Assembly: GCA_045576435.1 (NCBI GenBank)
Contig: JAZNGL010000113.1
Location: forward strand, 1 to 14,479
Source: CAKSIW01 sp045576435
Lineage (GTDB): Bacteria > Bacillota > Clostridia > Monoglobales > Monoglobaceae
DNA: 14,479 nucleotides
Direction of reading: 5' to 3'
Shown here: piece by piece, positions 1 to 7,063 of the stretch
Position numbering within the stretch: position 1 is the stretch's first letter
How the letters are laid out: each line of letters begins with the position of its first letter
Program-made: the position numbers and the translations under genes
Notes under the pieces: model-generated
Seen by the model: only the letters and a program-made list of their open reading frames with translations
Database searches by the model: none
Told to the model about the DNA's origin: nothing

Positions 1-1
1 C

Positions 2-532
2 GTATATGAATATGGCACAAGCAAAGCTGCTTCGGTGAATTGTCCTGTGACGGTTATGATAAATCCTGATGCGGTGAAAGCCCATCCAAGATTTAACGAT
101 ATTTTCGAAGTGTTGCGAAGATGGGAAGATGTGCGAGCAAAAAATTGGCTCACTCAGGAGCAGAAGGATATGCTTAGAAATCCGAATGAAGAATATACTC
201 TTTTGATAAATGAAAAAGGAGAATATGAGCTCGTTCAATATGAACAAATTGAAAATGCAGCAAATGGCGATATGGATGTTCGTGCTTTTGTGTTTGAAAG
301 ACTTGGAAAAACCTATGTTGTTTGCTGGCATGCGACAGGAAAAGGAAAACTTGCTATTCCGCTCATGACTAACGATTTTTCATATGAAAAAGCTATCGGC
401 GGTGATAAGGTGCCTATTGAAAATGATGGAAATTCTAGTGTGATTCCGTTGGAAAACAAATGCTATTTAAGCACCTCTAAGACAAAGAAAGAGGTTGTTG
501 ATGCATTTGTCAACAGTAGAATTCTAAAATAA
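2..532 (+). CDS. 3' end of an unrecognised protein, possibly the C-terminus of a carbohydrate-active enzyme
   Basis: The frame is open from base 2 of the window, with no stop upstream, to TAA at 530-532. The gene therefore starts outside the window and about 176 residues are visible. A GTG at 35 is in frame but has no ribosome binding site and lies inside continuous coding sequence, so it is not taken as a start. The visible part begins with a mixed segment (PVTVMINPDAV), then a charged helical stretch (around FEVLRRWEDVRAKNW), then a beta-rich tail (AFVFERLGKTYVVCWHATG, KLAIPL). That tail resembles the small beta-sandwich domains that end many glycoside hydrolases, but this is an impression of fold and not a recognised family. 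It lies 51 bases upstream of the sulfatase maturase on the same strand, so a role in the same sulfated-glycan pathway is a reasonable inference. No function is assigned. Confidence 0.8.
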   Translation, partial: VYEYGTSKAASVNCPVTVMINPDAVKAHPRFNDIFEVLRRWEDVRAKNWLTQEQKDMLRNPNEEYTLLINEKGEYELVQYEQIENAANGDMDVRAFVFERLGKTYVVCWHATGKGKLAIPLMTNDFSYEKAIGGDKVPIENDGNSSVIPLENKCYLSTSKTKKEVVDAFVNSRILK

Positions 533-583
533 TTTGCAAGCATAGGTAGATGGGCGAGCAATTAAAAGCTGGGTGAATATATT

Positions 584-1699
584 ATGAGAAATTTAAATGT
601 TATGATAAAACCTGCTTCATCGCTTTGTAATATGCGGTGTAAATATTGTTTTTATGCGGATGTTTCAGATAGCAGAGAGGTTAAATCCTGCGGTATTATG
701 ACAACGGAGATAAGAAACTTGCTTTTGAAACGGGTTGAGGAAGAATTTGATAATGGTGACGGAGTTCACTTTATTTTCCAAGGCGGCGAACCAACTTTTG
801 CCGGACTATCTTTTTTCAGAGAGTTTATAGAAACAGTTAAAAAATGGGAAAAAGGTATAAAGGTGACTTATGCAATCCAGACAAATGCAATATTGCTTGA
901 TGAAGATTGGGGAGCATTTCTGAAAGAAAATAATTTTTTGGTGGGAATATCTCTTGATATTCTGCCTGAGTGTCATGACAATGCAAGATTAGATGCAGAA
1001 GGAATGGGCACTTATAAAAAGGTTCTGGATGCCATTCATATTTTAGAAAAGCATGGAGTGGAATATAATGTTTTATGCACCCTGACAAACGAGGTTGCCA
1101 GGTTTCCGCAAAAAGTGTGGAACAGGCTCTTGAAGTTGGGAATCAGATATGTGCAGTTCACACCTTGCCTCGGCGAATTGGATGAGAGAAAAAATTCATC
1201 CTATGAGCTATCTCCAAAACGCTTCGCTTCATTCTATATTCAAATTTTCAGGCTTTGGTATGATGCCTATAAACATGGAAAATACATAAGCATAAAGTTG
1301 TTTGAAGATATTGTGAATTTTATGGTGCTTGGTATACCAACATCATGTGGAATGAACGGAATCTGCCAACCGCAGTTTGTTGTGGAAGCGGATGCCAGCG
1401 TATATCCTTGCGATTTTTATTGTCTTGACCAATATAGGTTGGGCAATTTAAAAGAACAGACTGTTTCACAACTGTTGGGGAATGAGCAGGTGCAAAAATT
1501 CCTGAACCGTTCGCATAATCAGCCTGAGCTTTGTAAGGCTTGCCGATATAGTTCTTTTTGTGGCGGGAATTGTAAACGAATGCAAAAAGAAATATGCTGT
1601 TTTAAAGCAGATTCATATTGTGGTTATCGTGATTTTTTGGATAATTGCGGAGAAGAATTTAATAAAATTGCAAGAAAAATAATTTATAAAAATATATAA
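584..1699 (+). CDS. Anaerobic sulfatase-maturating enzyme (radical SAM/SPASM formylglycine-generating enzyme)
   Basis: This enzyme converts the active-site Cys (or Ser) of a sulfatase to C-alpha-formylglycine using S-adenosylmethionine, in the cytoplasm and without oxygen. The radical SAM motif CxxxCxxC is at C15, C19 and C22 and binds the SAM-ligating 4Fe-4S cluster. GGEP (67-70) follows at the expected distance. The C-terminal SPASM region carries C255, C261, C276, C280, C317, C320, C326, C330 and C346, including the CX2CX5CX3C arrangement that binds two auxiliary clusters. D277 next to C276 corresponds to the proposed catalytic base of the Clostridium perfringens enzyme. The 371-aa length also matches that enzyme. 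The ATG at 584 has only a weak GGGTG ribosome binding site (571-575), but the motif spacing from the N-terminus fits the family exactly. The sulfatase that is its likely substrate starts 15 bases downstream. Confidence 0.95.
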   Translation: MRNLNVMIKPASSLCNMRCKYCFYADVSDSREVKSCGIMTTEIRNLLLKRVEEEFDNGDGVHFIFQGGEPTFAGLSFFREFIETVKKWEKGIKVTYAIQTNAILLDEDWGAFLKENNFLVGISLDILPECHDNARLDAEGMGTYKKVLDAIHILEKHGVEYNVLCTLTNEVARFPQKVWNRLLKLGIRYVQFTPCLGELDERKNSSYELSPKRFASFYIQIFRLWYDAYKHGKYISIKLFEDIVNFMVLGIPTSCGMNGICQPQFVVEADASVYPCDFYCLDQYRLGNLKEQTVSQLLGNEQVQKFLNRSHNQPELCKACRYSSFCGGNCKRMQKEICCFKADSYCGYRDFLDNCGEEFNKIARKIIYKNI

Positions 1700-1714
1700 A
1701 GAGAGGTAAATAAA

Positions 1715-3310
1715 ATGGGAAATGCCAGTGATTCAAGACGCAATGTTGTGATGATATTGTGCGACCAACTACGACCTGATTTTTTAAATGCATATGGAGC
1801 GGATTTTATACCAACCCCAAATATTGATGCACTTGCAGCAAATGGTGTTACATTTGATAATGCAATAACAGCATCAACTGTTTGTGCACCTGCCAGAGCC
1901 TCTATAATGACAGGGGAATTTGTTTCGGGACATGGAGGATGGACAAATGATATCCCTTGCAGAGATGGCATAAAATATCTTCCTGAAAGACTTAATGAGG
2001 CAGGATATATGACGGCGGCAACAGGATGTTTAGACCATGCTCCTGCAGGAAACAGAATAGGATTTAAATATTTGATGCCTTTTGACTTTGTTCCGGCATA
2101 TAAGGATTGTTGTGACGGTGAAAAATATATGGATTTCCTAAAATCCAGACATCCCGAAGCAACAACACCTTTTGCTGCTGATGGATTGCAGTATAAATAT
2201 TCGGAAGAAGATCATTTTGACCGTTGGGCAACAGATAGAGCAACAGACTTTATTGATAGCTATGTTAAAACAGGAAAAGCACCAAATGGAGCAGCTCCTG
2301 AGAAAGAGGGTGCACCGTTCTTCTTATATTGCGGATTGCATGAACCTCATGGACCGCTTCGTTCACCTAAAGAGGTTGAGGGCACTGTTGATATTAACAA
2401 AATTCCACCACTTATAAACTCTACTCGTGATGATATTGGCGATGTTGAAAAATACCGCCGTGCATATCTTAACCCGCATGAAGCACTAGTTGACCCTGAA
2501 TCGATGACTGAGGAAAGAATGGAAATGCGTCGTGCATATTGTGAGATGATTGTGGAAGTTGATGCTCTTGTGGGAAGAATTGTGAAGTCGCTTAAAGATA
2601 ATGGCGTTTATGAAAATACAACAATTATTTTCTCATCAGACCATGGAAGTGTGGATAATGACTACAATGTTTTAACAAAAGGGCCATGGCCATATAAAAC
2701 ACAACTGTTTATTCCGCTCATTGTTTCAAATCATCCACGTCTTAAATCCGGGACACGTTGTGATGCGTTATGTGGCAATCTGGATATTGGTGCAACGGTT
2801 CTGGATGTTGTGGGTGATAACGCAAGATTTGGCGTATCACGTTCTGTGATTGGTCTTGCAGAAGGAACGGTTCCTGAAAGAGAAGTTAATATGAGTGAAT
2901 TCTGCGACTCTTCTAAAACTATAGTTGATAAGCGTTATACGTATATATATTATCCGTTTGCAGGACAATCTTATCTTTATGACAGAGAAACTGACCCCAC
3001 GGAAATGACAAACTTATCGGGAAAACCTGAATATGCAGAATTAGAGCGTAAATTCTTAATGCATATCGTTGACTTTTTAGCAATAGCAAAGGGTGTTAGA
3101 ATTGAAGCTCATGATTTGGTGCCAAGTGTTCAAGAGGGGCTAACCAAGAAAGACCCTAAATTCCTTGAAAAATTTGATATATGTTATCCGCTTGCAAGCA
3201 TGGCACAAATTGAGAGGCTTAAAGAAGCAGGATTATCATGGGACTTTAACGAATTCTGTAAGGGAAGAGAAATTAAAGCACATTATGGTGTTTATTTTGA
3301 AAAAAAGTAA
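1715..3310 (+). CDS. Cys-type sulfatase (S1 family), cytoplasmic
   Basis: This is a sulfate ester hydrolase of the alkaline-phosphatase-like superfamily. The signature CxPxR is at C57-A-P-A-R61 followed by ASIMTG, so C57 is the residue oxidised to formylglycine, probably by the maturase encoded just upstream. The N-terminal metal site is D17-Q18, with Gln in place of the second Asp of many arylsulfatases, as also occurs in choline-sulfatase-like and phosphonate-monoester-hydrolase-like members. The second metal site is D309-H310 in the segment SSDHGS, with K322 in TKGPW and H209/H212 in GLHEPHGP as further active-site candidates. The N-terminus (MGNASDSRRN) is polar with no signal peptide, so the protein should act inside the cell on an imported substrate. 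A GAGAGG ribosome binding site lies ahead of the ATG. The 531-aa length is normal for the family. The substrate (sugar sulfate, choline sulfate or other) cannot be read from the sequence, and a phosphonate/phosphodiester activity is not excluded. Confidence 0.93.
   Translation: MGNASDSRRNVVMILCDQLRPDFLNAYGADFIPTPNIDALAANGVTFDNAITASTVCAPARASIMTGEFVSGHGGWTNDIPCRDGIKYLPERLNEAGYMTAATGCLDHAPAGNRIGFKYLMPFDFVPAYKDCCDGEKYMDFLKSRHPEATTPFAADGLQYKYSEEDHFDRWATDRATDFIDSYVKTGKAPNGAAPEKEGAPFFLYCGLHEPHGPLRSPKEVEGTVDINKIPPLINSTRDDIGDVEKYRRAYLNPHEALVDPESMTEERMEMRRAYCEMIVEVDALVGRIVKSLKDNGVYENTTIIFSSDHGSVDNDYNVLTKGPWPYKTQLFIPLIVSNHPRLKSGTRCDALCGNLDIGATVLDVVGDNARFGVSRSVIGLAEGTVPEREVNMSEFCDSSKTIVDKRYTYIYYPFAGQSYLYDRETDPTEMTNLSGKPEYAELERKFLMHIVDFLAIAKGVRIEAHDLVPSVQEGLTKKDPKFLEKFDICYPLASMAQIERLKEAGLSWDFNEFCKGREIKAHYGVYFEKK
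1883..1897 (+). other. CxPxR formylglycine modification site of the sulfatase
   Basis: These codons encode C-A-P-A-R (residues 57-61). The first Cys is the predicted target of oxidation to formylglycine. Having Cys, not Ser, places the enzyme in the Cys-type class, which anaerobic maturases accept. Confidence 0.9.
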
Positions 3311-3337
3311 ATTATTATTTTGAAGGAGTGTTTAAAA

Positions 3338-4072
3338 ATGGCAAACGATAATTTATTTTATGGCTTTGAAATGGAAACGTTTGAATTTGATGGTACAGAT
3401 GGGATTGTGGTTAAACCTGAAGAAAATCAAAATGGTAAAATTGTTTTGAAAACAGAATATTGGAATGCTTTTCCTGAGCTTGAAATCGAGCTGTTGAAAC
3501 GCGGCTTTCATCTTATTCACCTAAAAACCAGAACCCGACTTGCCACACGTGAGGACTGTGACAGAAAGGCAAAATTTATTGAACATGTTTCAAAAAAATA
3601 TAACCTTGATTGCAAATGCGTTTTGGTTGGAATGAGCTGTGGCGGAGCGCAGGCAGTTAATTTTTCAAGTTATTACCCGCAATATGTATCTTGTTTGGTT
3701 ATTGATGCACCTGTTCTTAATTTTCTGGACTGGCCCGGCAGATACAATGACGAGAAATGTGCCGGTATCTGGAAAAATGAATTCGAGGTTGCGTATCCCG
3801 GCGTGAAAAGGTGTGATATATTCACATTGAAAGAAAATCCAATAAACAATGTTCCTAAGCTGATTGAGCAAAGATTTCCTGTGATTATGCTATATGGTAC
3901 AGAGGATATGACGGTTAAGTATTTTTCAAATGGTAAATTGTTGGAAGAAGCATATTCTGAAAATATGGATTTGTTAACCATTATACCCAGAAAAGCTCAG
4001 GGGCATCATCCACATGGATTATTAGCAAAATCTAATGAGTTAGCAGATATTGTTATGTCAAAACTACAATAA
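3338..4072 (+). CDS. Alpha/beta hydrolase, probable esterase
   Basis: This 244-aa protein has the serine-hydrolase nucleophile elbow G98-M-S100-C-G102, a candidate acid D190 in YGTED, and a candidate catalytic histidine among H223, H224 and H226 in GHHPHG. The order Ser, Asp, His is that of the alpha/beta hydrolase fold. There is no signal peptide, so it should be cytoplasmic. The start is set at ATG 3338 because AAGGAG (3323-3328) lies nine bases before it; an in-frame TTG at 3320 precedes that site and would add six residues (MKECLK). It follows the sulfatase by 27 bases and is the last gene before a terminator, so it is co-transcribed with the sulfatase. By context it may remove an acetyl or other acyl group from the same substrate, but this is inference. 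A peptidase or other hydrolase of the fold is also possible. Confidence 0.85.
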   Translation: MANDNLFYGFEMETFEFDGTDGIVVKPEENQNGKIVLKTEYWNAFPELEIELLKRGFHLIHLKTRTRLATREDCDRKAKFIEHVSKKYNLDCKCVLVGMSCGGAQAVNFSSYYPQYVSCLVIDAPVLNFLDWPGRYNDEKCAGIWKNEFEVAYPGVKRCDIFTLKENPINNVPKLIEQRFPVIMLYGTEDMTVKYFSNGKLLEEAYSENMDLLTIIPRKAQGHHPHGLLAKSNELADIVMSKLQ

Positions 4073-4103
4073 AAGACAATAAAAATACATAAAGATTTAT
4101 TTG

Positions 4104-4143
4104 AAATAGGATTGACAAAAACGGTCAATCCTATTTACTTTTT
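4104..4143 (+). terminator. Intrinsic terminator after the sulfatase operon (perfect 13-bp stem)
   Basis: The arm AAATAGGATTGAC (4104-4116) and its exact complement GTCAATCCTATTT (4124-4136) flank a 7-base loop and are followed by CTTTTTCC. The position 32 bases after the hydrolase stop fits a rho-independent terminator. The stem is AT-rich and the T run is only five bases, so termination may be partial. Confidence 0.7.
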
Positions 4144-4163
4144 CCGATGTTTTGTGATAAAAT
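4134..4163 (+). promoter_or_regulatory. Candidate promoter for the TPR/DUF4037 pair
   Basis: TAAAAT (4158-4163) matches the -10 consensus at five of six positions and is preceded at an 18-base spacing by TTTACT (4134-4139), which matches the -35 consensus at four of six. The -35 element overlaps the end of the terminator. A promoter is expected here because a terminator separates this pair from the upstream operon, but the match is only fair. Confidence 0.35.
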
Positions 4164-4207
4164 GAAATTAGTTAAAATGAACAAATACACGTAACAGGAG
4201 ACATAGT

Positions 4208-5032
4208 ATGAATTTTGATGAAAATATTGAAATTTTAAAAGTTGATTTTGAATGCTCACAATGCAATAAAATAAATCAAGAGGGCAAGCCTGTTCCGTTG
4301 CGAAGGATTATTGAAAAACTCGATGGCTTTTTTGATAAAAATGATTTATCAGGAGCAAAAAAGCTTCTTGAATATTGGAAAAATGAAGCTATGCGCAACA
4401 ATGATTTGTCGGGTGAATTATCGATTGTTAATGAAATGCTTGGATTATATCGAAAAATTGCAGATAAAGAAAATGGTGAGATGGCAATAACGAGAGCGGC
4501 AGAACTTCTTAAGCTAACAAACAATGAAAGCACAATTTCAGGTGCAACAATTTTTATAAATTTGGCAACCAGTTGTAATGCTTTTAATAATCCGGAGAAA
4601 GCGGTTTTGTTTTATGAAAAGGCGGAGGAAATATATCAGAAACAAGGACTTCCTCAAAGCGACCTCAGATATGCCGCACTTTATAATAATTATGCAACAA
4701 CGCTTGGAGATATTAAAAACTATGATAAAGCAAAAGAGCTTTATGAAAAAGCAATAGGAATAACGAGCAAAAGCATGGAAGGACTTCTTGATAGTGCAGT
4801 TTCATATGTAAATCTTGCGCATTTATATGATGAATGGCAAGGAGAACTGTGCGAAGAAATTGAAGAATGTTTAAAAAAAGCTGAAGAAATATTGCAAGAC
4901 GGCAGAATTAAGCATAACTCTTATTATGCGTTTGTTTGCGAGAAATGTGCACCATCGTTCAGCTATTTTGGATATTTTGTTTTTGCAAAGAAATTAAGAG
5001 ATGAGGCGAGGGAGATTTATGAAAGGGCTTGA
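4208..5032 (+). CDS. Tetratricopeptide-repeat protein paired with a DUF4037 gene
   Basis: This 274-aa soluble protein is almost wholly helical. TPR-like units are visible from about residue 75 to 230; the clearest are A119-Q144 (NLATSCNAFNNPEKAVLFYEKA) and A157-A182 (LYNNYATTLGDIKNYDKAKELYEKA), with the A/Y/G spacing and the A-E-x-L-Y-E-K-A helix B typical of TPRs. It has no signal peptide or membrane segment. The first 30 residues precede the repeats and carry C16-x-x-C19, and a second CxxC lies near the end (C244, C247). A CAGGAG ribosome binding site precedes the ATG. Its last 14 bases overlap the start of the DUF4037 gene, which suggests translational coupling and that the two products work together. 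TPRs usually bind peptides or proteins, so a scaffold or regulatory role toward the DUF4037 protein is likely, but no function is known. Confidence 0.88.
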   Translation: MNFDENIEILKVDFECSQCNKINQEGKPVPLRRIIEKLDGFFDKNDLSGAKKLLEYWKNEAMRNNDLSGELSIVNEMLGLYRKIADKENGEMAITRAAELLKLTNNESTISGATIFINLATSCNAFNNPEKAVLFYEKAEEIYQKQGLPQSDLRYAALYNNYATTLGDIKNYDKAKELYEKAIGITSKSMEGLLDSAVSYVNLAHLYDEWQGELCEEIEECLKKAEEILQDGRIKHNSYYAFVCEKCAPSFSYFGYFVFAKKLRDEAREIYERA

Positions 5033-5957
5033 ACTTTCTGAGAAATTTTATCTGGAATACGGCAAAGAAATGATAGATAAAGAGTTTTCAAACGTGGCGG
5101 ATAGAATTGCCGTTGGTCTCGTTGGACAAGGCTCAGAGTGTTTTGGGTTTGATGATGAACTTTCTTGCGATCATGATTTTGAGCCGGGATTTTGTCTTTG
5201 GTTGACGAAGGAAGACTATGAAAGCTTTGGGTTTCGCTTAGAACGCATGTATTCAAAGCTTCCAAAAGAATATGAGGGGTATAAAAGACAACAGCTTTCA
5301 CCTGTTGGGGGAAATCGACATGGTGTTATGCTGATTGATGAGTTTTATAACAGTTTTTTAGGAACGCCATCAACACCAAAATCGCTTGAACAGTGGTTAT
5401 ATATTCCGTCTTTTTCGCTTGCAACAGCTTGTAACGGTAAGGTTTTCTGCGATAAACTTGGTGAGTTTTCAAGGATAAGAGAGGAACTATTACTTGGATA
5501 TCCCGAGGATGTTCGTCTTAAAAAGATTGCAGCACATATGATTATGATGGTGCAGACGGGACTTTATAATTATAATAGGTGTATTTCAAGAAATGAAAAA
5601 GGTGCTACGCAACTATGTGCTTTTGAATTTGTTAAGCATGCAATTTCACTTGTTTATTTAATTAATAATAAATATGAACCATTTTATAAGTGGGCATATA
5701 GAGGCATGAGAGAGCTAGGGAAATTATCGGAACTTGAAATAATGCTTGTTGACGTTATGGGTCAGGTGAATTCTTCTGCGGAAGCAAAACAAAAAATTGA
5801 GGTTATTGAAAAAATATGCGAATTAGTTGCGATTGAGTTGAAAAACCAAAAGATTATCGATGCCTTTGAAAATGATTTTGAAAAACAGGCGTATTTGGTG
5901 CAAAATAAGATTAAGAACCCAATCCTTCGTAATGCACATATTATGGATGGAATTTAG
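5019..5957 (+). CDS. DUF4037 protein with nucleotidyltransferase fold
   Basis: The N-terminal half carries the nucleotidyltransferase (pol-beta/KNTase superfamily) signature: G38-S39, then D51-H-D53 as the metal-binding DxD pair. The C-terminal half is helical, with the segment NRCISR (186-191) and EPFYKWAYR (220-228), features I associate with DUF4037. The substrate is unknown; transfer of an AMP-like group to a small molecule, RNA or protein is what the fold would predict. ATG 5019 is chosen as the start because GAGGGAG lies immediately upstream and it gives 312 aa; an in-frame ATG at 5001 would bury that site. It overlaps the TPR gene by 14 bases. The protein ends at a natural-looking ILRNAHIMDGI, yet the frame continues open beyond the TAG. 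The fold is fairly certain; the function is not. Confidence 0.87.
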   Translation: MKGLELSEKFYLEYGKEMIDKEFSNVADRIAVGLVGQGSECFGFDDELSCDHDFEPGFCLWLTKEDYESFGFRLERMYSKLPKEYEGYKRQQLSPVGGNRHGVMLIDEFYNSFLGTPSTPKSLEQWLYIPSFSLATACNGKVFCDKLGEFSRIREELLLGYPEDVRLKKIAAHMIMMVQTGLYNYNRCISRNEKGATQLCAFEFVKHAISLVYLINNKYEPFYKWAYRGMRELGKLSELEIMLVDVMGQVNSSAEAKQKIEVIEKICELVAIELKNQKIIDAFENDFEKQAYLVQNKIKNPILRNAHIMDGI

Positions 5958-6167
5958 CACACACGAAATGGAATTGTAAGTAGCATATTATGGAAAAAAT
6001 ATACCATTGAAGAACTTTTGCTTTCACTCTTGAAAGACAGAGAATTTTATGAAGCATCCGGTGATTCGTCTGATGGTTATTGTAATTTACAGATTTATTT
6101 TGCATATAACTTTAATTTTCTAAAATCATTGAATTTTAAGAAGAAATATGTTATAGTTAAAATATAA
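5958..6167 (+). pseudogene. Possible gene remnant: 69-codon open stretch in frame after the DUF4037 stop
   Basis: Directly after the TAG at 5955-5957 the same frame stays open to TAA at 6165-6167. The translation has a protein-like central part (WKKYTIEELLLSLLKDREF, then YEASGDSSDGYCNLQIYF) and a Phe/Asn/Lys-rich end. It has no ATG, GTG or ribosome binding site of its own near the beginning. I do not recognise the sequence. It could be a decayed gene, a read-through extension, or a chance open frame in AT-rich DNA. It fills most of the 308-base gap between the DUF4037 gene and the next operon. Confidence 0.3.
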
Positions 6168-6217
6168 TGAGTATAGTCAAAAATAAGAGACATCTGAATT
6201 ATAAATTAAATCTATGA

Positions 6218-6226
6218 TGGCATAAT
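6218..6226 (+). promoter_or_regulatory. Candidate extended -10 promoter for the HAD/lipid kinase/hydF operon
   Basis: TGGCATAAT contains TG one base before CATAAT, an extended -10 element with five of six bases matching the consensus. No good -35 is present at 17 bases upstream, which extended -10 promoters tolerate. The HAD gene begins 40 bases downstream with AAGGAG at 6254-6259. Confidence 0.35.
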
Positions 6227-6265
6227 AAAAGCGGTGTATATTAGTTTGATAATAAGGAGAAAAAA

Positions 6266-7042
6266 ATGACGATTGAAAACAAAAAATATGCGGTTTTTAT
6301 TGATATTGATAAAACCCTCATGGGAAAGTCGCAGGAGGCATTGCTAGCTAATCTTGAAACGATTAAAAAGCTTCGTGGACTTGGCCATAAAGTGCTTTTA
6401 AGCACGGGGAGGACAACGGCGCACATCCCAAAGCAAGTTGGATTTCCTGAGAATTTTGATGGAATTGTTGCGGGGGCGGGCGTTTATGTTAAGCTTGGTG
6501 ATGAGGATTTATTCAAAAAGGTAATTCCGCATGAGAAAATTAAAGAAGTCTGCCGATATTTTTTTGAGAGCGGAGCAAAGGGTCTGCTTGAGGGCGATAA
6601 AAATATATATTTTTTCAAGAGCGTCATTGAAAATCTTGAGGATGATTGGATTGAGCTTGATGCTGAAACATTTGAGGAGGTTTTAACAGAAAAGGTTTCA
6701 ATTCTTAAGTTGTTCATTCCCGGAAAAATTCCGGATGATTTGCTTGAACTGTTGGGCGATGAATATAGGAGTATCCAACACGATAAATATGGTGAAATTT
6801 TGTTTGACGATTGCAACAAAGCGGTGGGGATGGAGATTGTTATGGATGCTCTTGGCTTGCCGATGGAACAGAGCATTGCAATTGGAGACAGTTTAAACGA
6901 TATGGAAATGCTTGAACGTGCAGGAATTAGTGTTGCAATGGGAAATGCGATTGATGAGGTTAAGCAGATTACAGATTTTGTTACAGAAAAAGTTGATGAT
7001 GCAGGACTTAGCAAGGCGCTAAAAAAGATATTTGGAATTTGA
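6266..7042 (+). CDS. HAD-superfamily phosphatase, Cof type (class IIB)
   Basis: This is a 258-aa cytoplasmic phosphatase of the Cof/YbiV-like class, whose members hydrolyse sugar phosphates or other small phosphorylated metabolites. HAD motif I is D13-I-D15-K-T (nucleophile D13, acid/base D15), motif II is S46-T47-G-R, motif III is K185, and motif IV is G207-D208-S-L-N-D212. The central region between motifs II and III is a cap typical of class IIB. Motif I has Lys where most relatives have Gly (DxDGT). AAGGAG lies seven bases before the ATG. The next gene, a lipid kinase, starts 21 bases after the stop, so the two are probably co-transcribed. The physiological substrate cannot be inferred from sequence. 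Confidence 0.93.
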   Translation: MTIENKKYAVFIDIDKTLMGKSQEALLANLETIKKLRGLGHKVLLSTGRTTAHIPKQVGFPENFDGIVAGAGVYVKLGDEDLFKKVIPHEKIKEVCRYFFESGAKGLLEGDKNIYFFKSVIENLEDDWIELDAETFEEVLTEKVSILKLFIPGKIPDDLLELLGDEYRSIQHDKYGEILFDDCNKAVGMEIVMDALGLPMEQSIAIGDSLNDMEMLERAGISVAMGNAIDEVKQITDFVTEKVDDAGLSKALKKIFGI

Positions 7043-7063
7043 TTTTGGAATTGGGGTGTTGTT

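Noticed and set aside
2172..2417. 81-codon + strand open frame inside the sulfatase gene
   Set aside because: It is out of frame within a clear sulfatase, and its Met/Leu/Lys-rich translation has no motif.
6163..6168. Perfect TATAAT as a -10 box for the HAD operon
   Set aside because: No -35-like hexamer lies 16-18 bases upstream, and there is no TG extension. In AT-rich DNA a lone TATAAT is expected by chance; the extended -10 at 6218 is the better candidate.
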